In this document: piece by piece, positions 36,846 to 48,565 of the stretch
Layout: each line of letters starts with the position of its first letter
Numbering within the stretch: the first letter of the stretch is position 1
NCBI GenBank assembly: GCA_038503035.1
Contig: JAVSML010020777.1
Coordinates: forward strand, 1 to 64,000
Direction: 5' to 3'
DNA from: Crocodylus rhombifer
Taxonomy: Eukaryota > Chordata > Crocodylia > Crocodylidae
Length of the DNA: 64,000 nt
Position numbers and translations under genes: made by a program
The notes under the pieces: generated by a model
Database searches by the model: none
Seen by the model: only the letters and a program-made list of their open reading frames with translations
What the model was told of the DNA's origin: nothing

Positions 36846-36862
36846 GCAGTAGGGGGCAATGG
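36846..36862 (+). promoter_or_regulatory. Candidate CTCF-like core motif
   Basis: GCAGTAGGGGGCAATGG matches the CTCF core consensus at about 13 of 15 positions. It lies in AT-rich, repeat-poor sequence. It is nearly the same as the motif at 3224, in the same orientation. A chance match cannot be excluded. Confidence 0.3.
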
Positions 36863-37729
36863 CAAAATCATAAGTAAAACAAAAAAAGTCAGAGTGACAT
36901 TTGCTACTTGCATATTAGTATGTTAATTGATCAGATTATCCTGGTTTCATGACACCAATATTCTTATTCAACAAAATGAATTAACGAAAATGGTAAATAT
37001 GTCATTTTTGGAGGGACCAATATATATGCATTACAAAATACTTAGAATACTTCTGTTCTGAAACCTAATTTGTTTTTTATTTTTATTCAGTATATAATTT
37101 TTTTCAAGGCACAATTTAGAGAATCAGAAAGAAGCACCTGTTATGAATGTTGTTACAAATATTGCATGGTTGATTATTGCTAATTAGTGAAGATTATTAT
37201 ACTTGCAACTTGCAAGTGATTTGAAGTTTCCCTTTTTTCCATTCTATAAGCATTGACCAAAAAAGTTTGAAAGTGCCTTAATTCCTGTGTAGTAACATTA
37301 AAAGAAATAAATATGCTGGGATCTCTTTTCCAAATTGCTTTTGAGAATGAAAGACTGAGACAAGGTGAAGTAAATCGGATAGTTTTGCAGTGTAATAAGA
37401 AAAACTGATTTCCATGTAGGTTACAGAAGCAGAAATGAAAGCAGAAAAACTGGCAAGGACTTTTAGCTGACCACACTTCTACTAAATCAGTTGGAAAACT
37501 GAAATTTCCTGCATTTCTACTGGCCAGACTTTGAAAAGCTTTATCAGCTGCTTGTGTTAATACCTCATTAATGATTCATGCTGGGGTCTCTTATGACAGC
37601 AAATGAAAGGGAGAAATAAATGCTTGACTTTTGAGATGACTGTTGCAATAGCACTCCTTCAGTACATAAATTGCATTTCAAAACATTTATGTCTGCTAAG
37701 GTTAAATAGGTTTCACAGTTCTTCAATTT

Positions 37730-37774
37730 AGAAGAGCAGGGACTTAAACCTCCCCCTTCAATATTCCAGATAAA
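37730..37774 (+). repeat. 45-bp exact duplication, left copy
   Basis: These 45 bases (starting AGAAGAGCAGGGACTTAAAC) recur without a mismatch at 40171-40215, in direct orientation 2.4 kb away. The wording recalls the box-B side of a tRNA-type SINE in reverse, but both copies share the same departures from that pattern. Confidence 0.75.
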
Positions 37775-38239
37775 CGTAGAAGATTATAATTGTGATTCAA
37801 GTGTTCCCTCCTTTATCCCTTCTGGTGACTAGTAAAAATATAGCAACTCTTAAAACAATGCACTAGTTTAGAGACCTGCAAGACTATTTACAACGAGAAA
37901 ATAATTATCTTTGTTTGCACTCTCTCTTCACAGAGATCTAGATTCAGCAAAGCAAGTGAGCATGTATTTAATTCCCGTAAGTGTCAATAAAGATTTAATA
38001 TTTAAAAACAGAAAATCCTGCATCCAGGCAAGGGACTGGACTAAATTGTTCTTGAAGTTTTTTTCTAACTATATGATTTTATAATATTGTGCTGAATAAG
38101 ATAGGTTTAACCACGGGATTAAAGTTAAGTACTTGCCTATATATTTTGTTGAATTTGGAGTGAATTTTGTGAATTGTTTCCTGTTTCTAAATTCCCCATC
38201 TGGAAAATGTAGTAATTTCCTTTCTCCTTCACATTTTTT

Positions 38240-38365
38240 CCTGCCATACAAGGTCTTTGGATCAGGGACACTTTTTTACTATGTGTGTGTACAGCACCTA
38301 ATGTACTGCACTCTTAACCCAGTAGGGGCTTTAAGATGCTATCATAATGCAAATTATGTCTTGTG
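38240..38365 (+). repeat. MIR/CORE-SINE-like 3' fragment
   Basis: TGTACAGCACCTAATG, an AACCCAGTAGGGGCTTTAAG block and GATGCTATCATAATGCAAAT give the same order as the fragment at 11640. Confidence 0.5.
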
Positions 38366-38807
38366 AATTATGTGAAATCATAGCATAGAAAAAAAATCTC
38401 TTGCTGCTTGGGGACAGTGATATTTTTACTGCCTTTGGTGTTAGCTTTGGTGCACCTTTGATTATTACAGAGAATTTCATGGGATTCATTTCATTTCCAC
38501 ATGTGTAACCATTTTCAACAGTTAAACATAATACTGGGTAAACTGGCTACTTTGAACAGCTTTAAGAAGCCATGGGAAATTTGTTGATGATGTCTCCAAG
38601 ATTCAACATCCATTCATTCTTTTCTCTATTGGCACTATATTGCCATTTTGCTTGCTGATAGTAAATACAGTTTATGAACTTTCTTTATTGAAAAAATAAC
38701 TCTTAAGGAAGAATATTTGTTTTGTGAGAAAAACTGTCTTCCCACAGCATTGTGTTATACAGTTATTTCCTCAATGCCTTCCGGAGCAGTTATGGTATAG
38801 GAAAATT

Positions 38808-40122
38808 AGAATCATAGAATCATAGAATCGATGAGTCGGGAGGGACCTAGACAGATCATCTAGTCTGACCCCCTGCCACGGGCAGGAAGGAGCACTGGGG
38901 GTGGCAGGGGTCATAAGACCCCAGCCAAGTGCCTATCCAGTCTCCTCTTGAAGATCTCCAGGGAAGGTGAGAGCACCACCTCTCTGGGAAGCCTATTCCA
39001 GGCTCTGGCCACCGTTACCGTGAAGTAGTTCTTCCTAATATCTAGCCTAAACCTATCTTCCCTCAGCTTGTGGCCATTGTTCCTGGTGACTCCAAGGGGG
39101 GCCCTGGTGAATAGACTTTCCCCGAGTCCCTGCTAGTGGCCCCTGATAAGGTTGTAGGCAGCCACAAGATCCCCCCTCAGTCTTCTCTTGTGGAGACTGA
39201 AGAGATTCAGGTCCCTCAGCCTCTCCTCATAGGGCTGGCCACAGGGGCCCCCAACCATACAAGTGGCCCTCCTCTGGACCCTCTCCAGGTTCTCCACATC
39301 CTTCTTGAAGTGTGGCACCCAGAACTGGACACAGTACTCCAGCTGCAGCCTGACCAGTGCTGCATAGAGGGGGAGGAAGACCTCTCTGGACCTGTTAATG
39401 ATGCCCCTGTTGATGCATGACAGGGTGCGGTTGGCTCTGCCTATTGCTTCATCGCATTGGTGACTCATATTCATCCTGGAGTCAATCCTGACTCCAAGAT
39501 CCCTCTCTGCCTCTGTACTGCTGAGAGGGTCAGCCCCTAACCTATAACCATAATGCTGGTTCCCTCTCCCCAGGTGTAGCACTCTGCACTTGTCCTTGTT
39601 GAACCGCATCCTGTTCAGATCTGCCTACTTCTCCAACGTATCCAGGTCTGCCTGGATGTGGTCCCTGCCTGCCAGTGTATTCACTTTACCCCACAGCTTG
39701 GTGTCATCAGCAAACTTGAACAGGGTGCTCTCCACACCCGCGTCCAGGTTGCTAATGAAGATGTTGAACAGCACCGGCCCAAGGACCGCGCCCTGGGGGA
39801 CTCCGCTGCCCACATGCTCCCAGGTCGACATCGACCCGTCCACCACCACCCTCTGTGTCACACCCATGTGACTGTGCATTCGTCAGTGCCGCAGTCCCTC
39901 AGCTTGCCCACCAGAATTGGGTGGGACACTGTTGAAGGCCTTCTGGAAATCCAAGAAGATGACATCGACTTCCTCCTTCACATCTAAGCTCTTTGTTACC
40001 TGGTCATAGAAAGAGACCAGGTTAGTCAGGCAGGATCGGCCTGGCACAAACCTGTGTTGGTTACTCCTCAACATCACTTCCTGTCTCCACTGATCTGGAG
40101 TCATACCAGATGCCTGGTAGTC
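38808..40122 (-). mobile_element. CR1 LINE fragment 2, 5'-truncated
   Basis: The plus strand starts at the CR1 3' terminus (TAGAATCATAGAATCATAGA). It continues through the 3' UTR (from 38830) into ORF2 of the reverse transcriptase, read on the minus strand, to about 40122. About 1.3 kb remain; the endonuclease and the N-terminal part of the reverse transcriptase are missing. The frames are long and little broken, so this looks like the best-preserved CR1 fragment by codon integrity. The SINE-like piece at 40125 follows at the 5' side. Confidence 0.9.
39133..40104 (-). pseudogene. CR1 reverse transcriptase remnant
   Basis: Three successive minus-strand frames read from 40104 down. The first holds the fingers/palm motif A region with VDVIFLDFQKAFNSVPP. 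The second (39879-39625) holds [20 protein letters not shown] and motif C as FADDTKLWG. The third (39609-39133) is the thumb and C-terminus with NKDKCRVLHLG, LPLYAALVRLQLEYCVQF and VQRRAT. A short deletion after KAFNSVPP and frame changes near 39881 and 39617 inactivate it. The catalytic aspartates of motifs A and C are still readable. Confidence 0.85.
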
Positions 40123-40124
40123 TG

Positions 40125-40225
40125 TACAATGAATATGGGAGATCCAGGTCCAATATTCTGTCTTAAATCTAGAAGAGCAGGGACTTAAACCTCCCCCTTC
40201 AATATTCCAGATAAATGTCCTGCCT
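40125..40225. repeat. SINE-like fragment holding the right copy of the 45-bp duplication
   Basis: ATGGGAGATCCAGGTCCAAT resembles a box-B-type 'gggagacccaggttcaa' SINE segment. Bases 40171-40215 are identical to 37730-37774. The segment abuts the 5' end of CR1 fragment 2. Confidence 0.5.
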
Positions 40226-40904
40226 ATCAGGCTACTCTGTTGTCTCTGTCATTCTCTTTGCCTTTAACCAGAAATTCTGTTCTGCCCTTAAGAAACCTTT
40301 ATGAAGGAAAATGTTATCGTATGTTCCTGTAACTTTTTTTACCAGCAATGTATTTCCAGATGAAATTTGTCAAAAAAACTGAACCAGCACTCTCCTTTAA
40401 AAAAACACAGCCTAATGAATCTTCTTCCCTCAGTGCACAGGAACAGAATACTAAAGTGTTTTTGTTGTTAGTTCGATGCATAATCATGTTCTAGGTTTCA
40501 AATGTGACTGCACCTATAACAGCAGAGCTGTCTGTGCTATAGGCATTCTTTTAAGATACTGTAGAAGTTGGTTTAAAATAGAATTGGATTTTACCTGCCA
40601 GCCTTGACTTGGGTTAATTCTTTTTGTGGCATTAGAGTAATGAGAGATTCAAGGAAATCAGAACCCTGCTGTATATGTAAATGATACATGTGAATTGTGT
40701 TTGGCTGCTGTGTCCCTTCTTCTCATTATTGATTCATTTTTTTTCTCTAAAATAACAAATTGAGCTTTATGAGACTTGGAGATTCAAAGGGTCAGTCTTC
40801 ACTGACTCCAGATCAGTGGAGACAGGAGCTAGAACACCATTAGAGTTAAGTTAACTCTTTTATTAGGCCTGACAAACATTTCACTGAATGTACTTGGGAC
40901 AGAA

Positions 40905-41949
40905 CAATGGCACGCACAAATGACTGACTAGGCTGTGGTACTTCAGAGAAGAACCTGGGCATGAGGGTGAACCATAAGCAAAATACAAGCCAGCAGTGTG
41001 CTCTTGTTGCAAAAAACCCCAAAGCATATTGGGGTGTATCAACATGAGTATCACTTGCAAATCAAGGGAAGTGATTCTTTCACTCTATTCAGTACAGGTT
41101 ATACATGAAGCCCACAAGGTACTGGAAGACATTGGGGATGCTGAACCAAACCTATGGGCAGCAACAGAGTGGGCAAACTACTGGGAAAGGTCAGACCTAT
41201 TTCTACAGCTTTTTATACCCACAACAAACCCCCTTAGGCATGACCTTGCCAGAGAAGTGTGGGTCAAGCTGAACAGACTAAGATGTAGATACAGACACCT
41301 CAAAACAACATTGTACAAAATGAACATTTTGGCTAGTACCTTGCGTGAATGCAGTGTCCAACAAACAACACTGCAATCTTTACAAATGCCCAAATGGGGC
41401 AGATGGAATCCACACATCGAGCGATGATACTAGACAATGGTTCATAGATTTGCGATTTGATATTTGATGCCATATGAAAGAGAAAGAGCTGGAGTACTGT
41501 GCCTAGTTTTGGGCTCCACACTTTAAGAAGAATGTGTACAGTTTGGAAAAAAATTATCAGGGCCTTGGGAGACAAGACTTATGAGGAAAGAGTGAAAGAA
41601 TTAGGTTTATTTATGCTGAGGAAGAGCAGGCTAAGGGGGGATTTGATAATGAGTTTTCAAATATCTGAAGGACAGTTACAGAGAGGGCTTTTCTCTGTGG
41701 CTGTAGGGGACACAACTAGGAGCAATGGCCTTAAGCTGAGCAGGGGAAGTTTAGGTTGGAGATGAGGGTAGTCAAGCACTGGAACAGGCTGCCTAGAGAA
41801 GTTGTGGAATCTTCATCCTCAGAATTTTCCAAGAGCAGATTAGACAGACACTTGGGTGGGATGGTTTAGTCTGGGATTATCCTGCCTTGTGCAGGGGGCT
41901 GAATTAGATGATCTTGTGAGGTCCCTTTCAGCCCTATTGTCCTATGATT
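40905..41949 (+). mobile_element. CR1-like LINE fragment 3, interrupted
   Basis: 40930-41094 encodes degenerate CR1 sequence (for example the region before SIT(C)KSREVILSLYSVQ). 41485-41949 continues with LEYCA-like sequence, then the 'ARVKELGLFMLRKSRLRGDL'-like thumb region, and a 3' UTR ending CCCTATTGTCCTATGATTT. Between them lies a foreign piece at 41095-41484. The copy is older and more degraded than the other CR1 fragments. Confidence 0.75.
41095..41484 (+). mobile_element. Insertion with pol-like C-terminal relic inside CR1 fragment 3
   Basis: An open frame (40996-41427) runs from CR1 sequence into this insert. The insert part reads NLWAATEWANYWE, then NPLRHDLAREVWVKLNRLRC and TTLYKMNILASTLRECSVQQ. 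The 'R..W..LNR.R......TLYK.....S..C' layout recalls the zinc-knuckle-like C-terminal tail of some non-CR1 LINE or related pol proteins. The assignment is pattern-based and tentative. No terminal repeats or target duplication are seen. Confidence 0.35.
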
Positions 41950-44900
41950 TACATAATTTCTGAGAGAGCATATGTAAAGTCTTATTGAATACAAAAGGAA
42001 TGGTCTTTCTAAATAACTATTCATCATAGAAATTTAATTCTATTTTGTGGGGATATTACTCATTGCAAAAGTATTCCAATGTATGGATGTACTTAAAACA
42101 GGGAGGACATTTTGAAGTTCACCTAATACCTCAGTGTTCTTTTTCTGACTAGCTTATCATAGAACTAAGTAGTTATGAATGAGGTAGAAATTGTCAAGGA
42201 ATCTTATTCACATATTAGACATGGTGCATCTCTAGTAGTCATCTTTATAACATCAGTCCTTACAAGCTGCTGTCAGATTGGCGTCAGAGATAGCAGTTAT
42301 ACCTCATTGCTATAAAGAATTTCTGTAATAGATGTTAATAAATCCTGACTTCGTAATGGCAGCCACCTTAGTTGTATATAGCAACACTGGTAAAAGGGCA
42401 GGCAAGAACTTGACTTTTGATTTTCCGATCTATACTGTTTGTTAACTAAAGGGATACTCTGAAGTCTTTTTTGCATTATTAGAAACATTTAAAAAATACT
42501 CAGACGACTTAAACCTGTATGTCCAATTTTAGAAGATGTTTAGGTATCTCAGAATCTTTGTTTCATTGATCTTCAATAAAACTGAGATCCCTAAGGTTCC
42601 TCAAACCTTTTAAAATTGTTATCATTTAATTCTAAAACTTGATTAAAATTAACAAAATAATTAATGTTTTGTTCTCTTGATTTTCACATGGCGCTCTATA
42701 GTCAAGCATTTTTCATTTGAGCCTCATGGTAACCCATGTGAAGGAGAATGTTATCTCTATTTTACAGAAAACTAAACTCCTAGAGCTTCACCTACTTTGT
42801 CCCAGGCCAGAGCTGTGTTGAACCATTCTCATCAGAAAGTAAATCTCAGATCACTTTCACTGAAAGATTCGTTCAGGTTGCAGAACATGGCAGTAAACTC
42901 TATATCCAGCAATTCAGGACTCTTTTCAGGAGTGACTGTAGGTAATATTAAAGACTGAGATAATTACTTCTGAGTAATGCTGGCTGGTAGATGGAGGCTA
43001 TAAGGAGCTGAACTAATTAAGCTCCAGGAGGAAAACCGTAAGAATAGCCAAGTTAAAAGCCAAGTGATAATGCTTAGAGTGTTGTTTATTGCATTTGTTT
43101 TGCCACAAACCAAGCCGCTAGAATGGGTAAGTGAATTGTACATTTAATTGTATTAATTTCTGGACTAGAAAAAAATCACACATTCATCCAATCAAAAAGA
43201 CTGAATAAATAGTAACATGTAACTTATTTGGCTACTTCTTGAAAAACAAATATATTTTTAAAATGATGAATCACCCACTGAGAAATGTTTGCAATTAGTC
43301 AGCAGTACATTGAAAAATATATTACAAAATATTTGCTGAACAATCTGGGGGTAATGGCAATATTTGGAAGAAATGCAATTTTTCATACATATTCCCTGAG
43401 ATAAATGAGTTGTAAATTTGCTTTGTTAAAGCCATTTTTACTATGGGCCTGTTCCAGCTCCTCTTGATTTCTATAAGAGTCTGTCTTTTCACTGGCTGTA
43501 GCAGATACTTCAGAGATCATTTAATATAAATAACAAGATTTTATTAGACTCAGTAAAAAAAAATTCTGGTGGAATCTTCAGCTTCTGAAAATCAGGGTTT
43601 GATGAATTTAAACATCCTCTGAAACATTGATTTCTTTGGATTTTTTAATAGTAATTATTAAAATGCTTTGGTAAGGTGGAAACATGCATATTTATGCAGA
43701 ACAGGAAAATGATAAAAATGAAGCAAAATGATAAACAATGAAGCCACATGTTCTGGTCCTATCAAATGAAATCTTTTTGATAATGTCAAAACAAATATTT
43801 GAGTTTTTTGTGTCACAAAGACATCTCAAATTTCTAGTTTTCATGCCAAATCAGGTTTCTTAAATTAGATTTATCTTTAATCATGTCCAAAAGGTAAAGA
43901 AAAAATAAATTTAAATTTAGAAAGAAAGACACAGTAAAAACAGGATAACATGGTCCACATTTTGCAGAAGCTTCTGACAGTAAAGAAAGTCTTCCTTCAT
44001 AAGATTTCTTGTGGAAAATGTTTTCTTGGCTTTATCTTTTTAACATAACCATGCAAAGTCTGCTCAGTTAAGCTCCCCACTGAGCAACAGTGAAAGAATT
44101 ATTTGAGTTCCATTCACAGTTTCAAAACTGTTTTGCATTAATGGACAGGCTGAACTGGCTTTGGATTAGGTTTCAGTCTGATCTGTAATTCTCTCCCCAC
44201 CCCCTAAAATAATACTAATAATTACAAAAGCATGAAATAGAACTAGTGTCCCCACCTCCTATTCACAACTGAGCAAACCAAATATTATTACACACATTAC
44301 TGAAGGGTTGAGTGAAGTTAGAGGTCATGAACCAAAACCTAGGAATAGCCAGAGGTGAAAGCAGTTATAGTCTTATATTTTATGTGCCATATACTCTAAT
44401 GGTATAGACTGGTGTAGCTCTGCTGAATTACACTAATTGAGGATCTAGCTCTGTACCTTAATTGAAATACAAATCATTTTAATTGGTTACGAAATATTCA
44501 GATTAGTGGCCAAGTAACTAGAAATGTATTGTTCTTCTTTCTATGGACTGAGGAATGAGAGAGTGCACAACCAGGATTCATTTAGTATTCATGAAAATCA
44601 GCCAGCCAAAAGTCTTCTTTAAAAAATATATAACATTTGAAAATAGGAATTTTGTATGGTTTTTTTGTCTGGGTGCCCAACTGAAGACACCACCAAAGAG
44701 CTAGCTTTCAGGCTCAGGACTTCCTAAAAATTGAGGCTCTTTAAAAAATCTTGAATTGGGCAGCCACAAATGGAAGTCTGAGACTAGGAAGGGACTTTTA
44801 ACCACAGATTTATAACTACATCAAAATCCTGTGGAACTGTGGATACAGATCTTTTTAATAGCCTAGAAAAGGAAAAGGAAAAGTGTCTGGGGTGCACAAA

Positions 44901-47058
44901 GCCATTTTTGCCTTGCATCAGACCCCTTTGAAACAGCTGCAGTTTGTAGTTGCTTTGTGTTTTGCATTGCTACCTTTTCATAACTGAAGATTAAAACAAT
45001 AGCTTCTGGTTATTATCCCACATATTATTGATTAAAATCTGTGCCCAAAGACTTTCCATCTCACTTTTCAGCTTAGCGTGATTTACTTTTCTTTTTACTC
45101 CCTGTAACATATGATTAATGCTGATCTAGAAAGTCCCAGCGAGATGAAGCAGAGTGTCAGGTAAGATTTGTCAGCTCAGAAGTATAGATTATTTTATGTT
45201 TCTCGAACTTTGTGGGCCCAGGGAACACAGATCTTGATTGTTAAATCCATCCACACTTTCCCTAGGGCTATAAAATGCCAGAAACATTAAATAGCCCACT
45301 TAATACATAACCTCATTCTGTATGCTTGACTATTTTGTTTTTAATTTTTCTTCCCTTTCCAGGCTGCTCAAATGAAATGGGATCAAAGAAAAAAAATTAT
45401 CCTCACTGGATTTTGTTAAAATATTAATAGGTTAGGGTTGACTGGCTAAATTGAATATCTATGCTGATCTCGCTTGCATGTTTAACTTGTGCTTAGGAAA
45501 ATATGTTTCCTAGGTGATAACCTTTTATGTACCAGCCTGACTTCATTGAAATGCATAGAGATAAAAATATGTCACACTCCATGGCCATGCTATTCTTGTG
45601 TGGCAGTGTGATTATTCAGATGATAATTGACCCCCACCTGTAGACAGCTCAAATTCTGTAGTCAATCATTCCATTTGATGTTAAAATATGTGAAAGTACA
45701 ATTATATAATTTACATTACAAATCATTCTGAATGCCAGGCATCTCAGAACCACTGACAAATGAGGGGGAAAAAGTCAATAAATGAAGTGAATTACACTAG
45801 GCAAAGTATTCAACTTTTCTTATTTGCTCCCACACAACAGCTTTTATGTGGATGTCATTGACAGAGCTCATGCAGATATTGCTTAGTACTAAATTTGACT
45901 TACTTTTTTTCCAATTTCTAACTTTAGTGAACCTTTTCTGAGTACAAAATACATTTTTTCATTGTAGAAATGAAAGTCTTAAGCTGGAAGATAAAGAAAA
46001 AACCCCCCAAATACATGTCAGCACAGATTCACTAGCAACAAAAGCTCAGAGCAGTCAATATGTATTTCAGTATGTCAGCCTATAAACTAGAGTTTTAATA
46101 AAGTTGAGATATATAGAGAATATACTAAACAGCATGCTTTTGTATAGCATTACATATTAACAGGCACACATTTATATAGTCCTAGATTGCTATTTTGCAT
46201 GCATCTGACTTGAGTCCAGTGTATTGTACACGCAAAATTCATGTGTGCAAAACTGAATCAAAATAAACACCGTGTAGTTTCCCATACAATGCATACAATG
46301 GACAAGAGACTACAATCAAGTCTCTGGATCACCCTTCCTCAGCTCCATGAATGTTGAGTAGATATCAAAATATGAGTTTCAGGTGGATTTTTGTGGCAGA
46401 CCCCCAATTTCACAATGGATGGACTCATAACCCTCCATTCAAATATAACTCAGCCTTTGTGGTGCTTGACATTTTTCTCTGTACTTCATGGCTCAGGATG
46501 CTGGGCTGGGTAGCAGGCTACAAAACAGATTCCAGGAACTAGAGATATCTGGGAGATTTGGGTGCTGTGTTAAAATAGGACTTAAGGTAGACAGTGAAAA
46601 GGTTAACCAGCTGCATAGAATCCTGTGGGAGGAAATGTTTGACCTGGTATGAGTCTGAGCATATGCATGCTGGATGTGAGTTAGTAGATAAGTCATGTGA
46701 ACATGAGGAGGAACCTGGAAACAGTTAATGAGAAGACAGCATGGAGTAGACAGGAGCTTGGTTTCTCTACACCAGAGTATTAGGACATGATGTGATCTTC
46801 CAGGGCTTTTAGGCTTTCTTATGGTTGTGTTCTTGTGGAATATTTCCTTGAGCAATTTAAATTGGTATTATAATAGAGGCAAACACATAGTCACATACTA
46901 ATGACATAGTCATATCAGAAGTCACTGCTCACCTGTGTGCCACATGGCTACAAAAGCAATTGTTCACTGGGGAGATAACAAGGTTAAACAGAAACTTCCT
47001 TTTTAGGTGGATTATTCCATACCTGTCTACTGCAGGGTGATATGTACTGGTTTAAATC
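41950..47058. other. AT-rich desert
   Basis: No exon or TIR element is recognised in these 5.1 kb, other than the MIR-like piece at 42690. No open frame above about 65 codons occurs between 42300 and 46350, which argues against coding sequence. Confidence 0.6.
42690..42830 (+). repeat. MIR-like SINE fragment
   Basis: GCCTCATGGTAACCCATGTG, then ATCTCTATTTTACAGAAAAC, CTAAACTCC and ACTTTGTCCCAGGCCAGAG follow the MIR core order ('tgaggtaggta', 'ccattttacagatgaggaaac', 'gacttgcccaaggtcac'). Confidence 0.55.
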
Positions 47059-47394
47059 AGTAGTATAACTAGGGGTGGGTAGGAGCAGGGACTCAAGAAT
47101 TGCTAGAATTGCTTCCTACCCCGGTGTAGTCCACACACTTGCTGAGTACTCAAAAAAACATATCCTGGCTGCTACTGCTTCAAGAGCAACAGCAGAGCAG
47201 GCAAAAAGTGTATTGGCAGCAGCAGCAGCTCAGTGCAGGACTTCTTAATAGTTTCTAGCATGGATAAAGCTGTTATCCCTTGCCCCATGCCACATTCAGA
47301 ACGGCACTTCTCATCCCACTGGTGCATACCACCTTGACCTTGCACTCCCACATGAATTGCCCTGGGCACCTAGTCTGGTTGTTATGCCACTTGG
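47059..47394. mobile_element. TIR element with CAGTGGCGTAACTAG-type ends
   Basis: The left end is CAGTAGTATAACTAGGGG. The right end, inward, is CAAGTGGCATAAC followed after a few bases by CTAGGTGCCC. This end type is common among vertebrate DNA transposons. No clear target duplication was found. The short frame on the minus strand (47172-47369) is not recognised. Confidence 0.45.
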
Positions 47395-47591
47395 CTAGAT
47401 AGAGCAGTGGTCTGATATAAATATACTAATTATTTATGTACATAAAATTCTTTTGTTCTCGCCTAGATATTCACATGCCCAGTTCATAAAGCTTAAGTGA
47501 TTCAATAAGGGGCAAGAAAAATACCACGTGATGTGTGTGACCAGTCAGATGAGTACCAGTGGCTAATGATTAGTGAATACAACTAGCCACC

Positions 47592-47700
47592 ACTTAGGGG
47601 TTGGCAGCCTTTTCAGAGCTGTGGGCTGAAGCACAATTTGGTCCAAGTTGGGCTGGTGTTTCTGGTCTAGTTCCCACTGCTTCTTCCTTTCTTCCCTCCT
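47592..47700 (+). mobile_element. hAT-like end fragment
   Basis: TTAGGGGTTGGCAGCCTTTT followed by CAGAGCTGTGGGCTGAAGC resembles the 'caggggttggcaacctt' ends of vertebrate hAT elements. The opposite end was not located. Confidence 0.4.
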
Positions 47701-48563
47701 CGCCTCTTCCCCCCCACCCCTCTTCCCAGGCAAACACATTTTTCTCTCTTTTTAAGGATGTTCTTCTGAACTTATTTGCAAAATGCTTTGCTATCTGGTG
47801 CTAAATCCACACCTGTAGTAAGTGGCTGAACCTCTATAGATTTCATTCAAATTTTTCTGCCATTATCTCAAGCCTGAATTTGGCCCTTGGTCATTAATTA
47901 AAGCTCCAGTCTGCCCTCAGTAAGTTTCATACCCTGGACAATCATCAAATTATGTTCTTCAATTAGTTGTATCTTTTCTCCTATCCTTTTAATTTCAGGC
48001 CCATCAAAGCACTGGTTTACTAAATCAATTTCAGTGTGAATTTACACAATGTGAATGATAATGAGATGCAAAATTGACTTGGCTAATGAATAGTCAGTGG
48101 CTTTGGGGTTAATAGTTTTGGTTTTTGTCTCAGGTACTTTATATTAAATCTAATTTTAATATTGTTCTAATGAACACACTATATTACTTCTGCTTTTTCA
48201 GCAAGGCCCATCTAAGGTGCATTCTCCTCTCCTATCTCAGAATCAATTTGATTTATGAATAAATGATATGAGATTTCTGTTTAAGGAAGACATTTGCTCT
48301 TGTTCCATATTGTTCTCTGTCTGCTAAATATTTTAGTCTAATGTATGAAGTTCAAATGGAAAGAGAAGCTCTCACACATATAATGGAGGAGCAGATCTTT
48401 TTGAGGTTAAAGTCTCTTGTTAGTTTTTATGATCACAAACTTGGAATTGCCAGGTAAAGGGGCTGACATTCTTAAGCCTTTTTTATGTGGGGAAATAGAC
48501 CTGAATAGCAATTCAGTAATAGCTCCTTGCATGGAAAATGTTTTTCCATTTTAAGATGACCTA
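47701..48563. other. Unassigned stretch
   Basis: A C/T-rich run at 47685-47760 is followed by AT-rich sequence. Nothing coding or repetitive is recognised. Confidence 0.5.
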
Positions 48564-48565
48564 TA

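Larger units (their letters stand above)
25970..38807. other. AT-rich desert with ancient SINE-like scraps
   Basis: Nearly 13 kb without a recognisable exon, LINE or DNA transposon end. Listed separately are SINE-like pieces at 28615, 29065, 29330 and 38240, a CTCF-like motif at 36846, and one half of a 45-bp duplication at 37730. Low-complexity runs occur at 27930-27941 (T), 30829-30851 (T then G), 31965-31978 (T) and 32185-32208 (CT). The 30600-31100 stretch has low simple-repeat content and reads like unique, possibly conserved sequence, but conservation cannot be judged from one genome. The best open frames (31378-31677, 99 codons, and others) show no domains I know. Confidence 0.5.

Noticed and set aside
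38808..40122. Active CR1 reverse transcriptase
   Set aside because: Palm motifs are readable, but the copy is 5'-truncated, frame-broken and lacks the endonuclease.
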